From Gammaproteobacteria bacterium (GTDB taxonomy: Bacteria; Pseudomonadota; Gammaproteobacteria; Acidiferrobacterales; Sulfurifustaceae), in the NCBI GenBank assembly GCA_016199745.1, contig JACQFZ010000070.1, positions 118,795-182,794 of the forward strand: 64,000 bases of DNA, in the 5' to 3' direction. The translations under genes and the position numbers were made by a program. Below the pieces are notes generated by a model. That model saw nothing but the letters and a program-made list of their open reading frames with translations, had not been told where the DNA came from and searched no databases. How positions within the stretch are numbered: position 1 is the first letter of the stretch; each line of letters opens with the position of its first letter. Positions 25,040-35,872 of this stretch are shown piece after piece.

Positions 25040-26121
25040 GACGCTATCCCGCCGCGCACAACCGCGTCCTTATTAGCGTAAAGATCGGCATACACGCGTG
25101 CGATCGGCTCGTACAGCTCCGACGGAATCGGTTGATCGATGTCGACTTCGCGGAACAACTGTTGCGCCAAACTGCGCCGCTCCATCATCGGCACACCATT
25201 GCGAGCGGCAACCTTACGCATGGTCAGCGCCATATCGTTCACGCCTTTGGCGATAACGCGCGGCGCGCCGGCGGTGCCGCGTTCGTACTTGAGCGCCACC
25301 GCATAATGCGTCGGGTTGGTGATTAGCACGTCCGCTTCCGGCACGCGGCTCACCGACTTGCTGCGCTTGGCGGCCTCGCGTTGCAGTTCTTTGATCTTGG
25401 CGCGCACCTGCGGGTCGCCTTCGCGTCGCTTCACTTCTTCCTTCAGCTCGCGCCGGCTCATGCGCATCTTCTTGCCGTAGTCCCAGCGGGTGTACAGCAC
25501 ATCGACCAGCGCCACCGCCAGCAACACCAGTACCAGCTTGAACAGCAACGATGAGATTTGATCGAACAGCGCCAGCGGATAGGCACGCGGGTCGACGGCG
25601 ATCAGACCCAGCACTTGTGGCAACAGCGCCCTGATCACGAAGTAGGCGACGGTCGCGAACAGACTGAGCTTGATCAGCGTTTTCACACCTTCGAACAACA
25701 TTTTTAGCGAGAACACCCGCTTGAAGCCCTCGACCGGATTGAGCCGCTTGGGATCGGGCTTGAGCGGGAAGAAACTGAAGATCGGCCCGGTCTGCGCCAT
25801 GTTCGAAAGAATGCCGAGGACCATGATCAATACGACGAACGGCGCCAACAGTTGACCGAGCGCCAAGGCGATATCGGTTGCCCAATCGATCAGCCCCGGA
25901 ATGTGAAAATCGAAATTGTGAGCGCGATCGAAAATCGCCCGCTCCAGCCGCAAGCCGCTGGTCATCATTTTCCAGCCCCACAACCACATCACCACCAGCG
26001 CGCCAGCGACAGCGACGAAGGCGTTGATGTCCATGCTGCGGCTGACTTGACCGCGCCGCTTCGCCTCTTCCAGCTTAAACGGCGTTGCCTGTTCCGAGCG
26101 GTCATGATCTTGCTCAGCCAT
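25036..26121 (-). CDS. flhB: Flagellar-type export gate switch protein FlhB
   Basis: 361 residues. The start EQATPFKLEEAKRRGQVSRS is the family signature, and four membrane helices follow. The cytoplasmic domain carries the autocleavage motif NPTH at residues 269-272, then YAVALKYERG and the conserved KGVNDMALTMRKVAARNGVP. Self-cleavage at this motif permits the change from rod/hook to late substrates. The intact motif next to fliK argues that substrate switching is still in use. Confidence 0.97.
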   Translation of the reverse strand: MAEQDHDRSEQATPFKLEEAKRRGQVSRSMDINAFVAVAGALVVMWLWGWKMMTSGLRLERAIFDRAHNFDFHIPGLIDWATDIALALGQLLAPFVVLIMVLGILSNMAQTGPIFSFFPLKPDPKRLNPVEGFKRVFSLKMLFEGVKTLIKLSLFATVAYFVIRALLPQVLGLIAVDPRAYPLALFDQISSLLFKLVLVLLAVALVDVLYTRWDYGKKMRMSRRELKEEVKRREGDPQVRAKIKELQREAAKRSKSVSRVPEADVLITNPTHYAVALKYERGTAGAPRVIAKGVNDMALTMRKVAARNGVPMMERRSLAQQLFREVDIDQPIPSELYEPIARVYADLYANKDAVVRGGIAS

Positions 26122-26893
26122 GGGCGACGCTCGTCATCAAGTTGTGCCAGTAATCGAACAGATTTTCGAACACGCGCGTCATCAGCGGTCCGATGTATCG
26201 CAACGAAATCGCCAGGATGATCAAGCCGACAAAAATCTTCAGCGGCAAGCTGACGACGAGGATGTTCACTTGCGGCATGCTGCGCGCCATCACCGACAGC
26301 GCCACATCGATCAGCAGAATAACGAACAGCACCGGCGCCGCCAGCGCCAACGCGTAGCTGAACATACCGCCGAACTGGGCAACGACGGCGCCGATATCGA
26401 TATCGGTCAACAATGTACCCGGCGGTATTTGCTCGAGCGAGAACGCCAAGCCACGAATCAGCAAATGATGGCCGTCGATGGCGAAGAACATGACGATCGC
26501 GAGCAGATTGAGAAACGTACCCAAGAGCGGCGACTGCGTACGCGTCGCCGGGTCGATAATACTGGCGATACCGAAGCCGAGCTGAATGTCGATGATGCGT
26601 CCGGCGAGTTGAAACACGGCGAACGAGGTGAACAAGCCGAAGGCAAGCATGGCGCCAAGCGCCAGTTCCGACAGCCCGGCGGCGACCATCTGACCGACCG
26701 ACGTCGGTACCACGGCACCGTCAATGCCGGTCGCACTCACCATCAGCACCGACAACGCCAGCACCAATAGCACGCGCACATTGGCCGGCACACCGCCGAA
26801 ACTAAAAAGCGGCGTCATCACCAACACCGCGCCGAAGCGCAAAGCGACCAGCGCAATGACAAAAATCCACGCCGTTTCGATTGCGATCGTCAT
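26114..26893 (-). CDS. fliR: Flagellar-type export gate protein FliR
   Basis: 259 residues and about six membrane helices. LRFGAVLVMTPLFSFGGVPA with NVRVLLVLALSVLM, FQLAGRIIDIQLGFGIASII DP and ARSMPQVNILVVSLPLKIFV are diagnostic of FliR. It forms the export pore together with FliP and FliQ. The gene starts seven bases after fliQ and overlaps flhB by eight bases. Confidence 0.96.
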   Translation of the reverse strand: MTIAIETAWIFVIALVALRFGAVLVMTPLFSFGGVPANVRVLLVLALSVLMVSATGIDGAVVPTSVGQMVAAGLSELALGAMLAFGLFTSFAVFQLAGRIIDIQLGFGIASIIDPATRTQSPLLGTFLNLLAIVMFFAIDGHHLLIRGLAFSLEQIPPGTLLTDIDIGAVVAQFGGMFSYALALAAPVLFVILLIDVALSVMARSMPQVNILVVSLPLKIFVGLIILAISLRYIGPLMTRVFENLFDYWHNLMTSVAHG

Positions 26894-26899
26894 CGATAG

Positions 26900-27175
26900 C
26901 TAGAAATACGACGGGATGTTGCCGATAACCGTCGAGGCGAACTGAACGATAGTGCTCAGCATCCAGGCGCCGAACAAAAACAGCACCAGGCCGACCGTCA
27001 GGATTTTCGGAATGAAGGTTAATGAGACTTCTTGGATCTGGGTGACGACTTGCAGCATGCTGACGAGGAGCCCGATCAACATGCTAAAACCCAAGATGGG
27101 TGCAGCGACGTACAACGCGGTTCGCAGCATTTCTGCGGACAGCGCGAGCGCTAATTCACTACTTAAATCCCCCAT
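26900..27175 (-). CDS. fliQ: Flagellar-type export gate protein FliQ
   Basis: 91 residues with two membrane helices (ALYVAAPILGFSMLIGLLVS and TVGLVLFLFGAWMLSTIVQF) around the conserved LQVVTQIQEVSLTFIPKI. FliQ is the smallest export-pore subunit. It is the first gene of the flagellar-type unit, so the promoter for up to 27 downstream genes should lie in the roughly 200 bases upstream. No strong Shine-Dalgarno sequence is visible. Confidence 0.95.
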   Translation of the reverse strand: MGDLSSELALALSAEMLRTALYVAAPILGFSMLIGLLVSMLQVVTQIQEVSLTFIPKILTVGLVLFLFGAWMLSTIVQFASTVIGNIPSYF

Positions 27176-27327
27176 GACGAAGGCACTCGCTACTACGACA
27201 ACTTTTTAAGTTTTATCTGTTAACGGCCTTCCCTCCCTAAACAAAATTCCATTGTGGCGGATAATCTCTTTGTTCCGCTGGTTGTCCGATCCTGAGCGAC
27301 GCGCACTACACCATGAGCTAAGTAGGG

Positions 27328-27365
27328 GTGTCAATTTTCCGACACTGCCCTTTGGGATAGTGTCG
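27328..27365. promoter_or_regulatory. Cluster of GTGTC/GACAC inverted repeats upstream of fliQ
   Basis: Three copies of a GTGTC-type half site lie close together. GTGTC at 27328-27332 pairs with GACAC at 27341-27345 across eight bases. CGACACT at 27340-27346 pairs with AGTGTCG at 27359-27365 across twelve. The arrangement could be an operator for the divergent flagellar-type unit and the small gene at 27366, or simply alternative RNA hairpins. Evidence is symmetry only. Confidence 0.3.
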
Positions 27366-27518
27366 ATGAATGTCATGAGCACCAACGAGTTACTGCAAGC
27401 TCTTAAGGAAGATCCGCTGCTGGTCTCTTCCTTCCAAAAACGGCAAATCGCTGAAATAACACGGAGCTCGGGAATCGCCGCACGCTGGAGCGCGCGCCGT
27501 TACCACAAGGCTGACTAA
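27366..27518 (+). CDS. Possible small protein of 50 residues
   Basis: An open frame begins with ATG at 27366 (a second ATG is at 27375), with GGGAT seven bases ahead. The product (MSTNELLQALKEDPLLVSSF from the second Met, with a basic tail) reads like a real soluble small protein: an amphipathic start, then charged residues. It lies in the otherwise empty gap between the fliQ side and the TPR genes. I know no homologue, so it may be spurious. Confidence 0.35.
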   Translation: MNVMSTNELLQALKEDPLLVSSFQKRQIAEITRSSGIAARWSARRYHKAD

Positions 27519-27576
27519 AAGCTAAAAGCGCTGAGAATTTGAGTCAATTTTTCCCAGTAAGCTTCTGAGCTTATTA

Positions 27577-28749
27577 TTATTTTTTTGCCGGCGGTATTGG
27601 CAAGACTTTTCGGGTTCGCAAAAATTTCGCCAGCGTCTCTTCGAGCGGCTGTCCCTCAGGCGTAACACGCGAACGCAAAATACGCTGGACCAGGGCTTGG
27701 GCCGCTTGCGGATTACCGGCATGCGCCAGCAATAAGCTCTGCGCAAACCGTCCGGCAAAGGATTTCGGATCTAACTTGAGGGCGCGGCGCATCGCCTCTT
27801 CGGCCTCTTTCACCCGCCCCTGCAAGACCGCCACCACCGCTACACCACCGTGGGTCTCGCCGAAATTCCGATCCATCGCCAACGCCTTGGCAAAAGTCGC
27901 CTGCGCGCCGGCGAGATCTTCCGTCACGATTTGGCACCAACCCAATACATGCCACGTGCCGATATGTTCCGGCATGTATTGCAACGCCTGTCCCAAGCAC
28001 TCCTTGGCACGATCGATATTGAGCGCCAACATTTCGCTCAACGCCAACCCACTCCAGGCGCGACCGTTGTTCGGTCGCCGTGCCAACACCTGCTCGAAAT
28101 TCTCTTTAGCAACCGCTTCGTCTTGATGCTCCAGCGCGAACGAGCCCAGAACAACGAGCGCCTCGGAATTGTCGCCGTCGCTCGCCAGCGCCTTCTCGGC
28201 ATATTCTTTAGCAGCGGTCATCTCGGTCGAATCCAACGACAGCAACGCCATATAACCTAAACCGGCCGCGTCGTTCGGGTGCTTCTCAAGATGAGTCTTG
28301 GCATGCTGCATCGCCCCGTCGAGGTCACCGAGGTGATGCAATGCGCGCGCTAACATCAACGACGTGTCCGACGGCGCATCGGCGACAGTGCTAACGGCCA
28401 GGAATTGATCGGCCGCTTCCCGGTGTTTTCCGGTAAACATCAACGCGTAGCCGAAGTTATAACGAACCGCCGGCGCATCGACGCCATCGGCGATCAAACC
28501 CTGCAATAACTCGACCGCCTCTTCGGGACGGCTACTGGCGATGGCCAACACCGCTCGCTGCGATCGCAAGCCCGGGTGGGTCGGCGATAATCCCAGCGCC
28601 GTATCGAGCGCCGCCCGGGCGCCGTCAAAATCGCCGAGCTGCATACGCAACTCCGCCACTTCGGCCAGCAAGCTGGTATTACGCGGATCGGCCGCTAAAA
28701 ATTGCTTGTAACGGTCGAGACGATTACGAATTTGTGCGAAGTCGGTCAT
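27577..28749 (-). CDS. TPR-repeat protein, large
   Basis: 390 residues made almost entirely of tetratricopeptide repeats, at least eight. Examples are LLAEVAELRMQLGDFDGARA, VRYNFGYALMFTGKHREAAD, LMLARALHHLGDLDGAMQHA, GTWHVLGWCQIVTEDLAGAQ and GGVAVVAVLQGRVKEAEEAM. No signal peptide or enzymatic domain is present, so it is probably a cytoplasmic scaffold. It overlaps the preceding TPR gene at TAATG, so the pair is translationally coupled. It ends about 400 bases from fliQ on the same strand. A functional link to the export machine is possible but unproven. Confidence 0.82.
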   Translation of the reverse strand: MTDFAQIRNRLDRYKQFLAADPRNTSLLAEVAELRMQLGDFDGARAALDTALGLSPTHPGLRSQRAVLAIASSRPEEAVELLQGLIADGVDAPAVRYNFGYALMFTGKHREAADQFLAVSTVADAPSDTSLMLARALHHLGDLDGAMQHAKTHLEKHPNDAAGLGYMALLSLDSTEMTAAKEYAEKALASDGDNSEALVVLGSFALEHQDEAVAKENFEQVLARRPNNGRAWSGLALSEMLALNIDRAKECLGQALQYMPEHIGTWHVLGWCQIVTEDLAGAQATFAKALAMDRNFGETHGGVAVVAVLQGRVKEAEEAMRRALKLDPKSFAGRFAQSLLLAHAGNPQAAQALVQRILRSRVTPEGQPLEETLAKFLRTRKVLPIPPAKK

Positions 28750-29321
28750 TAGTGATCCGTACGATAAGCATCGGTCGGCAGCATAGCGCCGATGTTAGCG
28801 GTTGCCGACTCCGGCGCCTTGCCGGCTTCCAGCGCTTGCAATAACTCCTTGGCGCGGCCGAAATAGAGGTTGTCGGCGGGTGCCGACTTCAGCAAAACAT
28901 CCAACATCTGCTTGGCGTCGCCGGTCTTTCCCGTCTGCGCTAGCAACAACGCTTTATAAAACAACGCCGGCGGATGACGCGGCTGATCCTTGAGTACCTT
29001 CTCCCACGCCTCGAGCGCCGGCACCGGCTTGCCGCCGTCATAATACGTCATGCCTAGTTGAAACCGCTCTAATACCGCATTCGGATGTTTTTCCAAATAA
29101 CGCTCATACAGTTTTTCGGCGCGATCGAACAACCGCAACCGCGCATAAACCATTGCCGCTAAGGCGATTGCGTCGGCCGGCGGATCGACTGTTGCCAGTA
29201 CCTGCTTGAGCTTGAACAACGCATCTTCCAAATCGCCGCGATCGACAGCGAGACGTGCAAATGCAAATAATTCCACAGCATCGAACTGTTCGACCTTGGT
29301 CGATTTTTCTGAAATAGCCAT
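28749..29321 (-). CDS. TPR-repeat protein, small
   Basis: 190 residues with four or so TPR motifs (VELFAFARLAVDRGDLEDAL, AIALAAMVYARLRLFDRAEK, LERFQLGMTYYDGGKPVPAL, PALFYKALLLAQTGKTGDAK). There is no signal peptide. It is the first gene of a two-gene unit with the 390-residue TPR protein and resembles in size and layout the TPR protein at 5312. Type III systems often use TPR proteins as chaperones, but the family is too general to assign that role. Confidence 0.8.
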   Translation of the reverse strand: MAISEKSTKVEQFDAVELFAFARLAVDRGDLEDALFKLKQVLATVDPPADAIALAAMVYARLRLFDRAEKLYERYLEKHPNAVLERFQLGMTYYDGGKPVPALEAWEKVLKDQPRHPPALFYKALLLAQTGKTGDAKQMLDVLLKSAPADNLYFGRAKELLQALEAGKAPESATANIGAMLPTDAYRTDH

Positions 29322-29389
29322 AATACCCCCACCCGAAAAAGGCCAACGTTAACCGGAGTCGTGCACTAAATCCACCACGGAGGCGTACC

Positions 29390-31693
29390 TCACGCCACTC
29401 CTTCGCGGGTTTGCGGAATGGGCACCTCCCCGCGTAATAACGCCGTAAACGCCTCGGCCGTTACCGCCTTGCTGTAGTAAAAACCCTGGGCGGCGAAACA
29501 CCCGTGCTTCTGCAGGAACGCAATCTGCTCCCGATTCTCGACGCCTTCAGCAATTACTTGTAAGTGTAGATTCTGCGCCATAGCAATGATGGCGGTCACG
29601 ATCGCAGTGTCGTTCGGATCCTCACCGATGCCGCTGACGAACGACTGATCGACCTTGAGTGCGTGCAACGGCAAACGCTGTAAATACGCCAAACTCGAAT
29701 AACCGGTACCGAAATCGTCGACCGCGAGTCGCACGCCCATGCCGGCGAGTTGTTTCAGTAAGCTGATGTTGTCGAAATTCTGCATCACCAACACACCCTC
29801 GGTAATCTCCATTTCCAATGCGCTCGGCGGCAAACCGGTTTCCTTAAGGACTGTCGCGATCAACTCCGCCATTCCCGGCCGGCGAAATTGGTACGGTGAT
29901 AAATTGACGGCGATACAGAGATCCGGATAGCCGGCGGCACGCCAGCGGCTCAATTGCGCACACGCGGTGCGTATCACCCATTCGCCCAACGGCACCACCA
30001 ACGCCGTGTCTTCCGCCACCTTAATGAACTCGGCTGCAGGAATCGGCCCGAGCTCCGGTGGTTGCCAACGTACTAACGCCTCGGCGGCGAATATCTTGCC
30101 GTCCGGCAACCGTACCTGCGGTTGGTAATGCAACTGCAACTCGCCGCGTTGCAACGCATGGTGCAATAAATTGGCGATCGTCAGCCGTCGTTGCACCGCC
30201 TCGTTCAGTCTCGGCAAAAAGAACTGATAGTTGTCGCGCCCGCGATCCTTAGCGTGATACATCGCCGTATCGGCGGCTCGCATCAGACCCTCGGTATCGA
30301 GCGCATCGCCGGGATACAAGCTAATGCCGATACTGCCGGTCACATGCAGCTCCTGTCCATCAATGCGAAACGGCTCGCGCAACGCCTGCAACACCTTATC
30401 CGCGATCACCATGGCGTCGTCGTTGTCGGTAAGCGCCGGTAAGCCGATGACGAATTCATCGCCGCCGAGCCGAGCGACGGTATCGCCGGCACGCAGGCAA
30501 CGCTTCAGTCGGCGACCGGCGACACGCAACAAACGATCGCCGATGTGATGTCCGAGCGAGTCGTTAATATGTTTGAAGTGATCGAGATCGGCGAACAACA
30601 CCGCTACCCGCTGATCATTGCGTCGTGCCAACGCGATCGACTGATTCAGCCGATCGCGGAATAGCACCCGATTCGGCAACCCGGTGAGTGCATCGTGATG
30701 CGCCATGTGACGGATGCGCTTTTCCGCACGCTTGCGCTCGCTCAAATCAACGACGAAGGCGACCCCCTGATTCTTGGAGCCTTCAAAAAACGTTCTGCCG
30801 ATCAGCGCCGGTATGCGGTGCCCATTCTTATGAAAGTATTCCTTTTCATACGGTGTGCAGCGCGCGGTTCGGGCAAGCTCGTCACTAGCATGGGTATCGG
30901 CCGCGCGATATTCCGCTGGCGTCAATTTTGACCAATCCATCTGGCCCGACTGCAACTCGTCGCGCGTGTAACCCACGATGCGTAAAAAAGCATCATTGGC
31001 GTAAGTGATGACGCCGCTTAAGTCCCAAAAAAATACGCCGATGATATTGGACTCGACCAATCGGCGAATGCGCGCTTCGCGCTCGCGTATCGCCTCTTCC
31101 GCGCATGCGCGCTCCGAGACTTCCGCCATCAACGCCAGATTCGCCTTCGCCAGATCGGCGGTACGGTGCGCCACCCGCTGTTCGAGCTCCTCGCGCGCCG
31201 CTTGCAGCGAACGCTCGGTTTGCTCACGCACAACAATTTCATGTTGTAGTAAGGAATTCTGATCGGCCAATAGACGTTGCATAACACGTAGCGCCAGATG
31301 CGCACCGACGCGTGCCGACACTTCGGCGATATGCAGCGGCTTAGTGACATAATCGACAGCGCCGGCGCCGAAGCCCAAGATTTTGTGACTGGCGTCTTCG
31401 AGCGCCGTCATAAAGATTACCGGCACGTCGCGTGTCGTCGCTGCCGCCTTCAGCTGACGGCAGGTCTCGAAGCCGTCGATGCCTGGCATCATAACGTCGA
31501 GCAAAATCAAATCGGGCCGCACATACTCGGCGCGTTCCAATCCTTCGCTGCCATCTTGCGCAATGACGACACGAAGACCGCGTTCCTCCAAATGCTCCAC
31601 TAACACCGCCAAATTGGCTGGCGTGTCGTCGATGATCAGAATCGTGTCGACGTGTGGCATTTCCGGAGCGTCACTCCTGTGACTGGCTGACAT
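29390..31693 (-). CDS. REC-PAS-GGDEF-EAL cyclic-di-GMP signalling protein
   Basis: 767 residues. The receiver domain (about 14-135) has [20 protein letters not shown] and the phospho-acceptor Asp in [17 protein letters not shown] coiled coil leads to a PAS domain ([20 protein letters not shown]). GGDEF ([16 protein letters not shown]) and EAL ([20 protein letters not shown], with [14 protein letters not shown]) both keep their motifs, so the protein could make or break c-di-GMP. The start overlaps the end of the hybrid kinase gene by about 20 bases, so it is almost certainly that kinase's output partner. Confidence 0.95.
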   Translation of the reverse strand: MSASHRSDAPEMPHVDTILIIDDTPANLAVLVEHLEERGLRVVIAQDGSEGLERAEYVRPDLILLDVMMPGIDGFETCRQLKAAATTRDVPVIFMTALEDASHKILGFGAGAVDYVTKPLHIAEVSARVGAHLALRVMQRLLADQNSLLQHEIVVREQTERSLQAAREELEQRVAHRTADLAKANLALMAEVSERACAEEAIREREARIRRLVESNIIGVFFWDLSGVITYANDAFLRIVGYTRDELQSGQMDWSKLTPAEYRAADTHASDELARTARCTPYEKEYFHKNGHRIPALIGRTFFEGSKNQGVAFVVDLSERKRAEKRIRHMAHHDALTGLPNRVLFRDRLNQSIALARRNDQRVAVLFADLDHFKHINDSLGHHIGDRLLRVAGRRLKRCLRAGDTVARLGGDEFVIGLPALTDNDDAMVIADKVLQALREPFRIDGQELHVTGSIGISLYPGDALDTEGLMRAADTAMYHAKDRGRDNYQFFLPRLNEAVQRRLTIANLLHHALQRGELQLHYQPQVRLPDGKIFAAEALVRWQPPELGPIPAAEFIKVAEDTALVVPLGEWVIRTACAQLSRWRAAGYPDLCIAVNLSPYQFRRPGMAELIATVLKETGLPPSALEMEITEGVLVMQNFDNISLLKQLAGMGVRLAVDDFGTGYSSLAYLQRLPLHALKVDQSFVSGIGEDPNDTAIVTAIIAMAQNLHLQVIAEGVENREQIAFLQKHGCFAAQGFYYSKAVTAEAFTALLRGEVPIPQTREGVA

Positions 31694-33893
31694 CTCGATA
31701 CTCCTCCACGAATGCGAGGATAGCTCTGGATTGATAATGCTGCGCTAACGTGCGCAGCCTATCGGCGAATGGACGGTATTGATCGCCCAACCCGGCGACG
31801 TGCGCAGCGCGCCGGCGAACATCGCGCATACTGCCGGCTTTGGCCAATTGATACAGGACGTCCAATTCTGCCGGCGGTGGCGGAACTAACGGCCCGCGCG
31901 GCTCAACCTCCGGTACCGGCTCGACGTTCGGTTGCCGAATCCATGTTAACTGCAACAGCTCGCCGATCATCAATAACAGCTTGTCGAAATCGATCGGCTT
32001 CGGCACGAAGGCATCGGCACCGGCGGCGAGCGCTTGCGTCTCATCGCCACGCGAGGCCCGTGCCGAGACGGCAACGATCGGTAACTGGTCGCAGTCATAA
32101 CGTTGGCGCAAGCGCCGCGTCGTTTCCAGGCCGTCCAACTCCGGCATGACAACGTCCATCAAAATCAAATCGGGATTGAATGTTTCGACTTGCGGCAGTG
32201 CTTCCAGTCCGTTTTTAGCTTCAGTCGTCAAGAAACCCAACGTTGCAAACATGTCGACCGCCACCGCACGGTTTTCAGCGACATCATCGACCACGAGCAC
32301 ACGCTTACGCACGCCGTGGTAGCCGGTGATCATGCCGGTCAGCGGCACAACAACCGACTTGGTCGACGCAATCGGCAAACGCAAATCGAACCAAAAACGA
32401 CTGCCGCTCCCCGGCCGACTTTCCAGATAAATCTCGCTACCCATCAACCGCACCAGCTGCCGACTGATGGCTAAGCCTAGACCGGTGCCACCGAGCCGAT
32501 GGTGCACATCGCCGGCTTGCTCGAACGGCTCGAAAATCGCATCCGCTTTTTCCGGTGCGACGCCGATGCCGGTATCTTCAATCTCGAAGCGCAAGTAGGC
32601 GTGGGCATTGCCGTTCGCCAACGCTCTGACGCGCAACATCACTTCACCACGATCGGTAAATTTGACCGCGTTGGCCAGCAGGTTTAGCAATACTTGGCGC
32701 AACCTCTTTTCGTCGACCAGCACGGCCTCCGGTAGCTCCGGCGCGGCATCGCATTGAAATAGCAAACTCTTCTGCTCGGCCCTTACATATACGATTTCGA
32801 CCAGCAATCGCAGGAATGTGGCGATATTCAATGGCGCCGGACAGAGCTCGAATTTACCGGCTTCGATCCGCGCCAGATCCAGAACATCGTTGATCAGCAT
32901 CAACAAGTGATCGCCGCTTTGGTGAATGGTGTTGATACCGGCCGCTTGTTGCTCCGTCAGCCGCGGCTCACGTTTAAGTATTTGTGCGTAGCCCAATATC
33001 GCGTTCAACGGCGTGCGCAATTCGTGGCTCATATTGGCGAGGAACTGGCTCTTGGCGCTACTTGCCAGCTCAGCCCGCTCCTTCGCTACCTGCAGCTCGG
33101 CGGTACGCTCCTTAATTAGCTCTTCCAGATGATCGCGATGACGCTGTAACTCTTGCTCGATCAATGCGCGCCGCTCGATGTCGTCTTGCAGCTCGCGGTT
33201 TTTGGATTCCAGCTGGCCAAACAGCGTTCGCAACGATTGGCGCGTGCGCTCGAGACTGCTGCCGAGGCTGCCGATTTCGTCGTTGCGCCGCCAAACGAAC
33301 GGCGCCGCCAGCTCGCGCCGCGCGAGCCGATCGGATTCCTGTAACAATCGTCGAATCGGCGCCAGCAATCGCAGCTGCAACAACGCGACGATCAACAACA
33401 GGCTCAACAACAATTGGCCGACGACCGTTAGCCCGAAGCTCCAGCGATCGGCCGTGACCGCGACATCGAGCAAGCCGGTGTCCATTTCCACCGCCACCGA
33501 ACCGATGACATTGTTGCCACCGTAAACCACTTGCCGCTCGAGCGTAAATTGTCGACCGCTGCGCCGCTCCGGATGTTCCTGCGCCAGAAAGATACCGAGT
33601 CTCATATCGCGCACAACCGCCCCAACCACGCGGGGGTCGCTGAGCACGGAGTCCAATAGCGGCCGCGCCGTTTGCGCATTAAAAGTCCACAGCGGCTCTT
33701 GCATACCGAGCGCCATGATTTCCGTCAGACGCTGATGGTCCGACGCCAACCGCTGGTCGAGCTCACGCTCGCGTTGGCCGAGGGTCAACATACTGCTGAC
33801 CGTCGCCGGGATCATAAGCCCCACAATCACAGCCAGTATGATGGAAGCGCGTAGCTTTAGTTGCATCAACGCCCGCCTTAAAAAGTGAAGCAT
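31671..33893 (-). CDS. Hybrid sensor histidine kinase
   Basis: 740 residues. Two membrane helices (about 17-38 and 152-175) enclose a periplasmic sensor region. A HAMP domain and coiled coil lead to HisKA with the phospho-acceptor His in [20 protein letters not shown]. HATPase_c has [20 protein letters not shown] and [14 protein letters not shown] receiver domain follows ([20 protein letters not shown], Asp in [15 protein letters not shown]), then a 70-residue tail resembling a vestigial Hpt. It lies between a periplasmic binding protein gene and the GGDEF-EAL gene. Confidence 0.95.
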   Translation of the reverse strand: MLHFLRRALMQLKLRASIILAVIVGLMIPATVSSMLTLGQRERELDQRLASDHQRLTEIMALGMQEPLWTFNAQTARPLLDSVLSDPRVVGAVVRDMRLGIFLAQEHPERRSGRQFTLERQVVYGGNNVIGSVAVEMDTGLLDVAVTADRWSFGLTVVGQLLLSLLLIVALLQLRLLAPIRRLLQESDRLARRELAAPFVWRRNDEIGSLGSSLERTRQSLRTLFGQLESKNRELQDDIERRALIEQELQRHRDHLEELIKERTAELQVAKERAELASSAKSQFLANMSHELRTPLNAILGYAQILKREPRLTEQQAAGINTIHQSGDHLLMLINDVLDLARIEAGKFELCPAPLNIATFLRLLVEIVYVRAEQKSLLFQCDAAPELPEAVLVDEKRLRQVLLNLLANAVKFTDRGEVMLRVRALANGNAHAYLRFEIEDTGIGVAPEKADAIFEPFEQAGDVHHRLGGTGLGLAISRQLVRLMGSEIYLESRPGSGSRFWFDLRLPIASTKSVVVPLTGMITGYHGVRKRVLVVDDVAENRAVAVDMFATLGFLTTEAKNGLEALPQVETFNPDLILMDVVMPELDGLETTRRLRQRYDCDQLPIVAVSARASRGDETQALAAGADAFVPKPIDFDKLLLMIGELLQLTWIRQPNVEPVPEVEPRGPLVPPPPAELDVLYQLAKAGSMRDVRRRAAHVAGLGDQYRPFADRLRTLAQHYQSRAILAFVEEYRDVSQSQE

Positions 33894-33950
33894 CGGTCCA
33901 GGTTGCTTAATCGCAACGCCGTCCGTGGCGTGCGGCGACGATAACTCGCG

Positions 33951-34838
33951 TTAGCGATCGGTCAGCGCTTCGTACCAAAGTTCTCGGCGCTGTAACGGTG
34001 TCTCCGGCGACAAATAATTGTTGGGAATGCGAAACACTTTGCGTTTTGTCAGATTGGCCCGCTGGATCAGCGGGCCCTTGTGCTTGCGGAAGTACGCATC
34101 GAAACTTCCGTCTTTAATCATTTGGTTCAAACCATCCTCGATCCGGTGCGCGAGTTTTTCACCCTCCGGGCTGCGCTGGGCGAAAAAATAACGCGTTGTC
34201 GGAAAATACAGCAGAATGGTTTGTTCGACCGCCAGCGTCGGCAGCTGTTCTTTGCGCTCGTCGTGCTCTCGGTAAGCTTCATCGACGCTGCGCGAAAAAA
34301 AATCGAACCGTTTGGCCGCCAACATCTGAAACAAACCTTCGTAGCTGTCGCCGACGACGACGTCGAATCCGCCGTCGCGTAAGATTTTGGTATCGGCCCA
34401 GGTCGTAAACGAGCCGACACTGAATCGACGCAGATCATCGAGCGTACGCACCGCCGCGAACTTCGGTTGGTCTTCGGCCCGAATCAGGAACACGCGATAG
34501 CTGATCAAGCCTTTATCGATCGGTATGCGGATCGGCAACATGCGCTGCTCGTGCTCGATCGACGTCGAACGCGCAAAGATATTGATCGCTTTACTGCCGC
34601 CGATGATCTCTTCCGCCGCCCGCGCTTGATTCATCGGCACCATCGACCGCTGCAGCTCGTAGTCGCCGTAAGTCGATCGGGTTTTTTTCAGCGCGAGCCG
34701 CAGCAATTCGTAGTCGTACACATACTGGCTGTCACTGGCGGAAACGGAGCGTGGATAGATGACCGTCATATCGGCGGCGGCCACATTCCCGACCAGCAAG
34801 AACCCTAGCCCAAGCAAACAGCGACAAGCACGGTTCAT
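33951..34838 (-). CDS. Periplasmic amino-acid-binding-like protein (SBP family 3)
   Basis: 295 residues with a signal peptide (LLGLGFLLVGNVAAAD). Class-II periplasmic fold motifs are visible (VYDYELLRLALKKTRSTYGD, LDDLRRFSVGSFTTWADTKI, YEGLFQMLAAKRFDFFSRSV). It lacks a transporter partner and sits directly upstream of a membrane kinase, so it more likely acts as a ligand sensor feeding the kinase than in uptake. The ligand is unknown. The distance to the kinase start is 57 bases. Confidence 0.85.
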   Translation of the reverse strand: MNRACRCLLGLGFLLVGNVAAADMTVIYPRSVSASDSQYVYDYELLRLALKKTRSTYGDYELQRSMVPMNQARAAEEIIGGSKAINIFARSTSIEHEQRMLPIRIPIDKGLISYRVFLIRAEDQPKFAAVRTLDDLRRFSVGSFTTWADTKILRDGGFDVVVGDSYEGLFQMLAAKRFDFFSRSVDEAYREHDERKEQLPTLAVEQTILLYFPTTRYFFAQRSPEGEKLAHRIEDGLNQMIKDGSFDAYFRKHKGPLIQRANLTKRKVFRIPNNYLSPETPLQRRELWYEALTDR

Positions 34839-35682
<844 letters not shown>

Positions 35683-35800
35683 CGATCTTGCGTCAAGCGG
35701 CAAGCCCGATCGTCTTCAACCAGGATTGCCAAAACGGTGCGGCGGCGGCGTGCAAACCCGCCGCAAACCGTCGCGTATCGTTGCGCAACCCCTTCAACGT

Positions 35801-35832
35801 AACCCCAGATTACGCTTCGCTCCATCCGGGCT
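35801..35832. repeat. Short interspersed repeat of the GTAGCCCGGATG type
   Basis: Read on the minus strand, the stretch begins GTAGCCCGGATGGAGCGAAG and ends in TAATCTGGGG. This pattern (GTAGCCCGG...GCGAAGCG...CCGGG) is a common dispersed intergenic repeat in many proteobacteria. It lies between the epimerase remnant and the nuclease-like gene. Only one copy was noticed in the window. Confidence 0.55.
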
Positions 35833-35872
35833 ACAGGTGATGAGCTATTAATGCGAACAGAAAAGCGTCGAC

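Noticed and set aside
25214..25987. Open frame of 257 codons on the minus strand within flhB
   Set aside because: It is an alternate frame of flhB. The true frame has the NPTH site and membrane helices, while this one is Arg/Gly/Ala-rich without domains.
6320..27175. Interpretation of the cluster as a virulence injectisome (Sct type)
   Set aside because: FliE, FlgB, FlgC, FlgF, FlgG, FlgH, FlgI, FlgE, FlgD and FliO are flagellum-specific, and there is no secretin (SctC) or needle protein.
27290..27330. tRNA-like sequence on the minus strand (TTAGCTCATGGTGTAGTGC resembles a D-arm)
   Set aside because: The D-stem has a mismatch, the following bases cannot form an anticodon stem and no T-arm follows. 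It is at most a chance match or fragment.
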